Assembly: GCA_910589635.1 (NCBI GenBank)
Contig: CAJUTD010000107.1
Span: 1-8,597, forward strand
Direction: 5' to 3'
Origin: an uncultured Lachnospiraceae bacterium
GTDB taxonomy: Bacteria; Bacillota; Clostridia; Lachnospirales; Lachnospiraceae
Length of the DNA stretch: 8,597 nucleotides
Position numbers and translations under genes: made by a program. Position 1 is the stretch's first letter. Each line of letters opens with the position of its first letter. Below the pieces are notes generated by a model. The model worked only from the letters and a program-made list of their open reading frames with translations, ran no database searches and was not told the DNA's origin. This document shows positions 1-4,913 of this stretch, piece by piece.

Positions 1-1
1 G

Positions 2-478
2 TATGAAGCTGAAATTGCAGGAATAACCAAAGGAGAAAAAGGAGATCCAGGAGAAATTTCAGGTGTCATTACCTATTTGGACCAGTATAAGCTGGGAACA
101 GTGGAAGAGAACAGTAATGTGGGCATCTATGGCAAACTAGAGCGTACCCCTGAGGAGGACAGTGGCAGCAGCTATTTTCCAATTACTCTCAAACAAAATA
201 TAGAAAAGGGAGAAGCAACGATTATATCCTCTGTTTCCGGGGAGCAGAAGGAGTATACGATCCGCATTCTTGAGTTAGACTATAATAGCGAAAATAAAGG
301 CATTCTTTTTCAGGTTACGGATGAGGAACTTTTAAACCTCACAGGTGGAGTAATCCAAGGTATGTCAGGTTCGCCAATCATTCAGAATGGCGCAGTGATT
401 GGCGCCGTGACACATGTCTTTGTACAGGATTCCTCAAAAGGATATGGAATATTTATTGAAAATATGCTCGAGCATTGA
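2..478 (+). CDS. spoIVB: SpoIVB peptidase (S55 family), C-terminal part, 5' end outside window
   Basis: This is the last 158 residues of the sporulation serine peptidase that acts in the space between forespore and mother-cell membranes. It cleaves SpoIVFA and so releases pro-sigma-K processing. The reading frame is open from base 2, so the gene is 5'-truncated by the window edge and the internal TTG at 77 is not a start. Visible hallmarks are an ITKGEKGDPGEI segment near the window start and a GMSGSPII motif at about residues 120-127 of the visible part. This motif carries the catalytic serine of the S55 family. It is followed by GAVTHVFV and GYGIFIENML, the usual SpoIVB ending, so the C-terminus appears complete. 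The stop TGA (476-478) lies inside the left arm of an inverted-repeat structure. The N-terminal membrane anchor and PDZ domain would be upstream. Family assignment is very confident. Confidence 0.95.
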   Translation, partial: YEAEIAGITKGEKGDPGEISGVITYLDQYKLGTVEENSNVGIYGKLERTPEEDSGSSYFPITLKQNIEKGEATIISSVSGEQKEYTIRILELDYNSENKGILFQVTDEELLNLTGGVIQGMSGSPIIQNGAVIGAVTHVFVQDSSKGYGIFIENMLEH

Positions 479-501
479 GAAGGGCAGCATAGGAGAAAAA
501 G

Positions 502-551
502 AAGAGTGATGCTGTGGCAGGCTTTCCTGCCAAAGGCACGCTCTTTTTTTT
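502..551 (+). terminator. Rho-independent terminator downstream of spoIVB
   Basis: An inner perfect stem GGCAGG (516-521)/CCTGCC (526-531) with a CTTT loop is nested in an outer AAGAG (502-506)/CTCTT (541-545) pairing, with a short TGC/GCA pairing between them. A run of eight T follows (544-551). The position, 24 bases after the spoIVB stop, fits termination of the spoIVB transcript. The terminator lies inside the inverted-repeat structure. Confidence 0.8.
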
Positions 552-560
552 CTGCGTGGT

Positions 561-617
561 GTCCGGCGAAAGCCGGACATCGGGGAATCGCGAAGCGATT
601 AACCGATGCTGCCCATT
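561..617. repeat. Palindromic repeat unit A
   Basis: This unit has two hairpins in a row. The first is GTCCGGC/GCCGGAC around a GAAA tetraloop (561-578). The second has outer arms CATCGG (578-583)/CCGATG (603-608) and inner arms AATCGC (586-591)/GCGATT (595-600). It ends with GCTGCCC. The layout is CGAAAGCCGGACA, then palindrome, then TGCTGCCC, the same as units B and C, but the palindrome sequence differs. Confidence 0.7.
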
Positions 618-626
618 ACAGGAGGT

Positions 627-680
627 GAAAGCCGGACAGCCGATGATTGCGTAGCAATTATCGGGTGCTGCCCTTCTCAA
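627..680. repeat. Palindromic repeat unit B (direct repeat of unit C)
   Basis: A GAAAGCCGGACA leader is followed by an 11-bp stem, CCGATGATTGC (640-650) and GCAATTATCGG (654-664), around a GTA loop with one G-T pair, and then GTGCTGCCCTT. It matches unit C at 1678-1731 with two differences over 54 bp (positions 632 and 676). The hairpin suggests a REP-like element. Its 3' end is the right arm of the inverted structure beginning at 475. Confidence 0.8.
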
Positions 681-703
681 CGATGAAAAGCAGTAAAATT
701 TTA

Positions 704-732
704 TTGCATAGCGTATTGAAGTTGGATATAAT
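704..732 (+). promoter_or_regulatory. Candidate promoter of the toxin-antitoxin pair
   Basis: A perfect -10 TATAAT (727-732) has a weak -35 TTGCAT (704-709) at the ideal 17-bp spacing. It lies 44 bases upstream of the first start codon. It follows the right end of the repeat structure directly, so the module has its own promoter and does not need spoIVB read-through. Confidence 0.5.
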
Positions 733-776
733 ATTGTTAGAAATAAAAAGACACAGTATAGATGGGAGTGTTTTGT

Positions 777-968
777 ATGGCTACTTCAAGTATTACCCAC
801 AATTTTATAATAAGTAATCCAGTAGAAGCAGAACGTTTTGCTAATGCCTTGGAAGAAGCAGAAAATAATAAGATTGATTTAAAACCTACAATGGGTACAG
901 CTTTTGCAAAAACAGAAGATATACTTGAAATATTAAAAAAAAGAAAAGAGAAAGTCAATGGGAAATAA
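777..968 (+). CDS. Small antitoxin-like protein paired with a GNAT toxin
   Basis: This 63-residue acidic, soluble protein starts MATSSITHNFIIS and ends with a basic tail, ILKKRKEKVNGK. I chose the ATG at 777 because GGGAG at 764-768 sits 8 bases before it and the protein then begins with the MATSSI sequence I associate with similar clostridial proteins; an in-frame ATG at 762 has no good binding site. It does not show the ribbon-helix-helix (DUF1778) pattern usual for antitoxins of TacT-like toxins. The following acetyltransferase gene overlaps its end by 11 bases, the arrangement expected of a type II antitoxin-toxin pair with translational coupling. By inference it binds and neutralises the GNAT protein, with the variable middle and C-terminal region as the likely contact. 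DNA binding and autoregulation are unproven. The gene is AT-rich like its partner. Confidence 0.65.
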   Translation: MATSSITHNFIISNPVEAERFANALEEAENNKIDLKPTMGTAFAKTEDILEILKKRKEKVNGK

Positions 969-1569
969 ATATTATGCTGTAAATATTCGGGATTTCCTTG
1001 ATGAAAATAGTGAAGTGTTTATTGGAGAGAATGCCCTACAAGACATTCTTTCCGAGTTTTCCTGTAGACCAAATTTGGATGTAGAATATTTTTTGCTACA
1101 TAATGCAATAGAATTTACAAAAAAGAGCCAGTCTGTTACATATCTTGTGTTTAATAAAGAAAATGGAAATATTGTTGGCTATTATACTCTTGCAATTAAG
1201 CCAATTACTATATTGTCAGAAAGATTAAGCAATAATGCTAAGAAAAAGTTGGAAAGGGTAAGTGTATTAGATGAGGCAAGTCAATCATATACGGTATCGG
1301 CATATTTAATTGCGCAGTTGGGGAAGAATTATGCTTTAGAAAATGAATTGCAGATTCCTGGAAGAGAACTTTTGGCATATGCATATGAACAGATTAAAGC
1401 AGGAAAACATTCTTTTGGAGGAGTAATTGCCTTTTTGGAATGCGAAGATAAGTCAATCTTACTGGATTTTTACCAGAAGAATGGACATAATCTGTTTAAT
1501 AAAAGGGAAACGAAGGCTAAGAGTGAGTATGAACCACATTTTCTTCATCAGTTGATGAAATTTGTATAA
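958..1569 (+). CDS. GNAT-family acetyltransferase, probable toxin of a toxin-antitoxin pair
   Basis: This 203-residue protein has a GNAT-like layout. An N-terminal segment FSCRPNLDVEYFLLHNA (about residues 34-50) resembles the F-C-x-x-x-LD-x-FL pattern of TacT-like toxins. It is followed by TYLVFNKENGNIVGYYTLAI (about 61-80), the central strands typical of this fold. LIAQLGKNYA and then IPGRELLAYA (about 117-143) occupy the position of the acetyl-CoA loop, although the classic Q/R-x-x-G-x-G/A is not intact. A late FLECEDKSILLDFYQKNG segment matches the final strand and helix. Known TacT-type toxins acetylate aminoacyl-tRNA and stop translation; whether this one does is inferred. The start overlaps the antitoxin gene by 11 bases and has only a weak binding site, so coupling is likely. 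It is markedly AT-rich and bracketed by repeat units B and C, consistent with horizontal gain. Confidence 0.7.
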   Translation: MGNKYYAVNIRDFLDENSEVFIGENALQDILSEFSCRPNLDVEYFLLHNAIEFTKKSQSVTYLVFNKENGNIVGYYTLAIKPITILSERLSNNAKKKLERVSVLDEASQSYTVSAYLIAQLGKNYALENELQIPGRELLAYAYEQIKAGKHSFGGVIAFLECEDKSILLDFYQKNGHNLFNKRETKAKSEYEPHFLHQLMKFV

Positions 1570-1613
1570 AATTTTACGTCAGAATTTGAGAAAAGTTTTT
1601 ATTTGGGAAAAGG

Positions 1614-1670
1614 AAACCATCTATGTCATTCTATTGCTTGCAGTAAGGAGGGCATAGATGGTTTGATTTT
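1614..1670 (+). terminator. Long-arm hairpin after the toxin gene, possible terminator
   Basis: Perfect 12-bp arms AAACCATCTATG (1614-1625) and CATAGATGGTTT (1653-1664) enclose a 27-base loop, which can itself pair as TATTGC/GCAGTA with one G-T. It is followed by GATTTTAT, a weak T tract. It begins 44 bases after the toxin stop and could end the module's transcript or be a remnant of a mobile-element end. Confidence 0.45.
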
Positions 1671-1677
1671 ATAGGGC

Positions 1678-1731
1678 GAAAGTCGGACAGCCGATGATTG
1701 CGTAGCAATTATCGGGTGCTGCCCTTTTCAA
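1678..1731. repeat. Palindromic repeat unit C (direct repeat of unit B)
   Basis: This unit is identical to 627-680 except for two C-to-T differences. The 11-bp hairpin arms are at 1691-1701 and 1705-1715 around GTA. It lacks the inverted left arm found at 475-489, so it is a single unit. Units B and C flank the toxin-antitoxin segment in the same orientation, 997 bases apart, and could recombine to delete it. Confidence 0.8.
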
Positions 1732-1793
1732 TACGTGCTGGGAAGAGGAAAACACAGCAGATTTGGAACAAACTTCGTCCTAGTGAGCGGGAA

Positions 1794-1904
1794 ATGACAA
1801 CGTCGCTGTTTCTGCTTTGGTGTGTGCAGTTGGGGATTTATATCCGGGATTTGGATTTGTTTACTATCGGGATATCTTGTATAATAAAGAAATTGGAATG
1901 TTAG
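1794..1904 (+). pseudogene. Remnant of a small membrane-type reading frame
   Basis: From the ATG at 1794 the frame gives 36 residues with a hydrophobic stretch (SLFLLWCVQLGIYI) and stops at TAG 1902-1904. The frame stays open upstream (KRKTQQIWNKLRPSERE) into repeat unit C, where the only start is a TTG within the repeat. The natural 5' end therefore seems to have been replaced by the repeat. No family is recognised. The next reading frame's AGGAGGAGG binding site overlaps the TAG, as in a compact phage or element operon. An overlapping frame from 1817 is also open, so which frame was coding is uncertain. Confidence 0.25.
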
Positions 1905-1918
1905 GAGGAGGTGGCATT

Positions 1919-2476
1919 TTGAATGAGCCAGGAATTTTAGGTTTTCCTTTCATGCCTGACTTGAAGGAGATTGCCGAACAAAATAATATTGCCTTGAAGG
2001 GCGTGTTTAAGGGGAGGATAAGAGGATACTTTTTAATAGATATAAAAGAGCGAGTAATGAAGTCTCTGAGGTTAGAGAATCTTGTAAAATACTATGATTT
2101 CCACTGGTCAGATGCGAGGATGATTACTGGGATAGGGGAAGCAGCGGAGTATGATATTTGTAGGATGATAGTGGGAATACATAGAGCATACTCTGTTTTT
2201 CTTTCAGATAATGAGATACGGAAGAATGAAAAGAGCAAAAGATATAAGCAGCGGCTTAGGAGTATTATAATTGTGGTTCATTGTGAGATAGAAGAGATAA
2301 AAAAGATATTTCGATTATGCTTATATAAAGTATCGGTCAGAAATGGGAGGTGCTTTTTCAATGGGAGGGAGTGTTTTCATGTACCCGGTGAGCGATGTAT
2401 TTTTGCAGGTGGTGCAGGAGAATACCCAGCGTTATTAATGGACGGGGTGGAATACTATGGGGGATATGGTCTATGA
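1919..2476 (+). CDS. Unrecognised reading frame, probably a decaying mobile-element gene
   Basis: A TTG start at 1919 is supported by an excellent AGGAGGAGG site (1903-1911) seven bases upstream; the frame is open from an ATG at 1817 but that start lacks such a site. The product would be 185 residues. About residues 1-140 look like ordinary coding sequence: a mixed charged protein containing YYDFHWSDARMITG and a strongly basic patch (RKNEKSKRYKQRLR). The tail, from about SVRNGRC on, is Cys/Gly-rich and runs in another frame across the phage-like start at 2379, so it is probably read-through after loss of the native stop. One guess for the lost stop is the TGC at 2351-2353 within GGGAGGTGC. 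I recognise no family. Its neighbours (phage-like remnant, spoIVB fragment) suggest a prophage or integrative-element leftover. It may not be functional. Confidence 0.4.
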   Translation: MNEPGILGFPFMPDLKEIAEQNNIALKGVFKGRIRGYFLIDIKERVMKSLRLENLVKYYDFHWSDARMITGIGEAAEYDICRMIVGIHRAYSVFLSDNEIRKNEKSKRYKQRLRSIIIVVHCEIEEIKKIFRLCLYKVSVRNGRCFFNGRECFHVPGERCIFAGGAGEYPALLMDGVEYYGGYGL

Positions 2477-2510
2477 GATTTGTCAGAATTTGTTGTCCCA
2501 TATTGACAAC
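2379..2510 (+). pseudogene. Phage-like protein remnant with an in-frame stop
   Basis: A GGGAGGG site (2363-2369) precedes the ATG at 2379, which encodes MYPVSDVFLQVVQENTQRY and then TAA (2436-2438). The same frame continues after the stop as WTGWNTMGDMVYEI. From memory, clostridial prophage structural (tail-region) proteins begin with a very similar MYPVS-FL-A-VQENTR-YYWTG pattern followed by a VYEF segment. The TAA would then replace the second tyrosine codon of that YYW. The frame remains open through the adjoining spoIVB fragment but loses resemblance soon after VYEI. This is a broken, heavily shortened copy. The family memory needs a database check. Confidence 0.4.
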
Positions 2511-2515
2511 ACTCC

Positions 2516-2568
2516 TATCAGGCTCGCCAATCATTCAGAAAGGCACCGTGACGCATGTCTTTGTATAG
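2516..2568 (+). pseudogene. Decayed second copy of the spoIVB catalytic-end sequence
   Basis: Bases 2518-2568 align with 365-427 of the intact gene. There are five mismatches over 51 aligned bases and one 12-base in-frame deletion, located at a GGCGC direct repeat in the intact copy. In the spoIVB frame it reads SGSPIIQKG-TVTHVFV and then TAG, keeping the catalytic serine motif but losing four codons. Similarity fades on both sides. It marks the far edge of the foreign segment that starts after spoIVB. Confidence 0.8.
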
Positions 2569-2618
2569 ATAAGTTTCCCACCAGTCAATTTTAGTTCTCA
2601 AAGTATCGGAATGGTTGA

Positions 2619-2648
2619 TTGAATTTCATCCATTCTTCCTGCTATAAT
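2619..2648 (+). promoter_or_regulatory. Promoter of the XRE-ABC operon
   Basis: A -35 TTGAAT (2619-2624) and a perfect -10 TATAAT (2643-2648) are separated by 18 bp, with an extended TGC just before the -10 (2640-2642). This puts transcription start near 2655, some 34 bases before the XRE start codon. It looks like a strong sigma-A promoter for the following seven-gene run or its first part. Confidence 0.65.
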
Positions 2649-2688
2649 ACCATCACAGACATATTTTAAGAGATTTAGGAGAAAAATA

Positions 2689-3819
2689 ATGAATAAACTG
2701 AATTTACCGGAAAATATCATCCGGCTTCGGCACGAAAAGAAGCTCACGCAGGAGGAATTGGCTGATTTTATGGGTGTAACCAAGGCGTCTGTATCCAAAT
2801 GGGAGAAAGGGATCAATACGCCTGACCTATTGCTTTTGCCTCAGCTGGCAACGTATTTTAATGTGACAATAGACGAGCTGATCGGATATGAAGCCCAGCT
2901 ATCCAGTGAGCAGATTCGGCGTCAATATGCGGAACTGTCTAAAGATTTCGCAACTCTTCCCTTTGCGGATGCTTTGGAGAAGACCAGGGCGCTGGCTCAT
3001 AAATATTATGCTTGCTATCCGTTCTTGCTTCAGCTTGGCGTCCTGTACTGGAACCATCATATGCTGGCGCAGACGGAGGAGGAACGCAAATCACTTTTAC
3101 AGGAAGCGGTGGGATGGTGTGACCGGATCGTGGAAAATTGCAGTGATGTAGGTGTTTGCAGCGATGCTGTGGTTTTGAGGGCAGGATTACATATCCAGCT
3201 TGGAGAAGCGGCAGAGGCGATTGAGGCGCTGGAACCTTCCGCAGATCCCAGCCGTCTTGTCGGACAAAACGGAACCCTGCTGGTGCGGGCGTATCAGTTA
3301 TCCGGAGATACGGAAAAGGCAAAGAGCTATGCGCAGGCGAAGGAATATCTGGATTTGCTGAATTTGATAGGCGATGCCGTATTGGGTCTTTCTCTGAATG
3401 AAAATAATATAGAGCATTGTGAGGAAACCATTCGGCGTATCGCAGGAGTTATAGAACTGTATCATTTGGAAATGCTTCACCCGAATGTCGCAGCCCAGTT
3501 TCGATTTCAGTCTGCCATTGTTTATGCGTCGAACGGGAGAGAAGAGGAAGCATTAGCAGCTCTCCATTGCTTTGAAAAGTGTGTGGACAGACTTTTAGAG
3601 GCAGAGCAGATTGAGCTTCATGGAGACGATTACTTTAATCGGCTGGATACGTGGATTGGCCGTCTGCCACTGGGAAGTATGGCACCCCGGGATAAAAGCT
3701 TCATCCGGCAGAGCTTGCGGGAATCCATGGCGCATCCTGCCTTTGGCAGATTGAAAGAAAAAGAGGAATTTCAGAGACTCGTCCATAGATTAACGGAAGG
3801 AGGTGGGAAGAATGCCTGA
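2689..3819 (+). CDS. XRE-family transcriptional regulator with TPR-like C-terminal domain
   Basis: This 376-residue cytosolic protein has an N-terminal Cro/C1-type helix-turn-helix at about residues 8-66. It contains LTQEELADFMGVTKASVSKWEKG, with the recognition helix around TKASVSKWE, and ends with DELIGYE. Residues from about 70 to 345 are helical and repeat-like (A-x-x-YY, LQLGVLYW, AIEALEP, EALAALHCF), resembling TPR repeats of regulators that sense peptides or partner proteins. It is longer than typical Rgg/PlcR regulators. The start is supported by TAGGAG about 8 bases upstream and the promoter at 2619-2648. It is the first gene of the operon and overlaps the next gene by 8 bases, so it most likely controls the transporter genes and perhaps itself. 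The signal it senses is unknown, and no peptide gene is evident next to it. Confidence 0.85.
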   Translation: MNKLNLPENIIRLRHEKKLTQEELADFMGVTKASVSKWEKGINTPDLLLLPQLATYFNVTIDELIGYEAQLSSEQIRRQYAELSKDFATLPFADALEKTRALAHKYYACYPFLLQLGVLYWNHHMLAQTEEERKSLLQEAVGWCDRIVENCSDVGVCSDAVVLRAGLHIQLGEAAEAIEALEPSADPSRLVGQNGTLLVRAYQLSGDTEKAKSYAQAKEYLDLLNLIGDAVLGLSLNENNIEHCEETIRRIAGVIELYHLEMLHPNVAAQFRFQSAIVYASNGREEEALAALHCFEKCVDRLLEAEQIELHGDDYFNRLDTWIGRLPLGSMAPRDKSFIRQSLRESMAHPAFGRLKEKEEFQRLVHRLTEGGGKNA

Positions 3820-4015
3820 TATCAAGGAAATGTTGCCATTTTTGATTCCACTGGCTGTGGCTGAGATGGCATTACTCGGCTATACCCTTTATCATATTTT
3901 GACGCATAAAACATATAAGTACGGCAGCCGAGGGTTGTGGATTGCCGTTGTGTTGATGGGAATGGAGTTTATCGGACCGATATTATATTTTTTGCTGGGA
4001 AGGGAGGACAACTGA
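3812..4015 (+). CDS. Small two-helix membrane protein, PLDc_N / YxlE-like
   Basis: This 67-residue protein has two predicted membrane helices (about residues 8-30 and 41-61), a short basic linker (THKTYKYGSRG), and an acidic end (GREDN). The pattern of a second helix ending GPILYFLLGR-D is typical of PLDc_N-domain proteins, a small family related to the N-terminus of cardiolipin synthases. It includes B. subtilis YxlD and YxlE, which in the sigY operon act with an ABC transporter and affect SigY activity. I chose ATG 3812, with AAGGAGGTGG at 3796-3805 just upstream, over an in-frame GTG at 3803. It overlaps the XRE gene by 8 bases and ends one base before the ATPase gene. The same order as yxlE-yxlF-yxlG suggests it partners the ABC transporter in the membrane; whether it regulates anything here is unknown. 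Confidence 0.8.
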   Translation: MPDIKEMLPFLIPLAVAEMALLGYTLYHILTHKTYKYGSRGLWIAVVLMGMEFIGPILYFLLGREDN

Positions 4016-4016
4016 T

Positions 4017-4913
4017 ATGGAAATGTTGACTCTTTCTCATATAGAAAAGCGTTTTGGAGAAAAACAGGTGCTGCGGGATGTAAGTTTTTCTGTCCCCGAG
4101 CATACTGTGTTTGGCTTTGTAGGGCAAAATGGCGCGGGTAAAACGACCGCTATGAAATTGATTCTCGGACTGCTTGCCAGTGACGGCGGCGAAATATCTG
4201 TCAATGGAATGAAGGTTCATTATGGAAATTCGGCTACCAACCAGTTTGTAGGTTACCTGCCGGATGTCCCGGAATTCTATTCCTATATGACACCCACCGA
4301 GTACCTGCGGTTCTGCGGGGAGATTAACGGAATGCCTGCAAAAGAAATCAAAGTACGTTGTGAGGAGTTGCTTTGCCTGGTGGGGCTGGAAAAAGATAAC
4401 CGCCGGATCAAGGGGTTTTCCCGTGGAATGAAACAGCGGCTGGGTATCGCTCAGGCTTTGTTTGGCCGTCCCAAACTTTTGATCTGTGATGAGCCAACTT
4501 CCGCACTCGATCCATCAGGGCGTAAGGAATTGCTGGATATTCTGGTAAACGCAAAGGAACAGACAACGGTGCTCTTTTCTACCCATATCCTTTCAGATGT
4601 AGAACATATCTGTGACGAGATTGCATTTTTGCATAATGGAAGGATTGTCCTGCAAGGAAGCCTTGAGGAAGTAAGAACAATTAAAAAGACTGCGGCAACT
4701 GAACTGGAACTGGAGCGTTCAGAAGATACACAGACTCTTTCATCGGCATTTCCTCACTTGATATCTACTGGGCGAAATACCTTGCTGCTGGAGGATGCAG
4801 AGCGCTTGCCGGACATCCTGTATTATCTTGCGGATAAAAGGCTGCCAGTCTTGCGGATCGAACGTCAGGAGGCGTCTTTAGAGGAGTTGTTTATGGAGGT
4901 GGTGGGAAAATGA
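4017..4913 (+). CDS. ABC transporter ATP-binding protein, YxlF-like
   Basis: This 298-residue nucleotide-binding subunit has all the main ABC motifs: Walker A GQNGAGKTT (residues 36-44), signature FSRGMKQ (134-140), Walker B LLICDEP with catalytic Glu159, D-loop SALD, and switch His190. The Q-loop position reads GYLPDVPEF, with Asp where most ABC ATPases have Gln. The C-terminal part (about 220-298) is a small accessory domain common in ATPases of ABC-2 exporters. A GGGAGG site (4002-4007) precedes the ATG, one base after the previous stop. The final ATGA (4910-4913) is shared with the permease gene, indicating coupled translation. Order and features resemble B. subtilis YxlF. It should power export by the adjacent permease; the substrate is unknown. 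ABC-2-type assignment is certain, the YxlF relationship likely. Confidence 0.92.
   Translation: MEMLTLSHIEKRFGEKQVLRDVSFSVPEHTVFGFVGQNGAGKTTAMKLILGLLASDGGEISVNGMKVHYGNSATNQFVGYLPDVPEFYSYMTPTEYLRFCGEINGMPAKEIKVRCEELLCLVGLEKDNRRIKGFSRGMKQRLGIAQALFGRPKLLICDEPTSALDPSGRKELLDILVNAKEQTTVLFSTHILSDVEHICDEIAFLHNGRIVLQGSLEEVRTIKKTAATELELERSEDTQTLSSAFPHLISTGRNTLLLEDAERLPDILYYLADKRLPVLRIERQEASLEELFMEVVGK

Larger units (their letters stand above)
475..680. repeat. Inverted-repeat-bounded intergenic element (MITE-like or compound palindromic repeat)
   Basis: The first 15 bases, TTGAGAAGGGCAGCA (475-489), are the exact reverse complement of the last 15, TGCTGCCCTTCTCAA (666-680). The 206 bp between these outer ends contain no gene. 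They hold a rho-independent terminator, a GTCCGGC-GAAA-GCCGGAC hairpin (561-578), and two units of a palindromic repeat family. The left arm overlaps the spoIVB stop codon. Such ends suggest a miniature mobile element or an extended REP/BIME-like array. No target-site duplication is visible outside the ends, so mobility is inferred, not shown. Confidence 0.6.

Noticed and set aside
465..690. Target-site duplication around the inverted-repeat structure
   Set aside because: The bases just outside 475 (CGAGCA) and 680 (CGATGA) do not form a convincing short direct repeat.
737..958. 73-residue minus-strand Ser/Phe-rich frame opposite the antitoxin gene
   Set aside because: It is a low-complexity reverse complement of an AT-rich gene; the plus-strand pair has the promoter, binding site and partner overlap.
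561..1731. CRISPR-like repeats
   Set aside because: There are only three units at irregular spacing, each unit is itself a hairpin, there are no uniform spacers and no cas genes are seen.
2439..2592. Continuation of the phage-like frame through the spoIVB fragment as a real C-terminus
   Set aside because: Past about 2510 this frame is an out-of-frame reading of spoIVB sequence, so it cannot be native protein.
2615..2648. TTGATT (2615-2620) as the -35 of the XRE promoter
   Set aside because: The spacing to TATAAT would be 22 bp; the overlapping TTGAAT at 2619-2624 gives 18 bp.
2939..3322. 127-residue minus-strand open frame inside the XRE gene
   Set aside because: It is antisense to a well-supported coding gene, has a Pro/His/Arg-rich composition, and has no convincing ribosome binding site.
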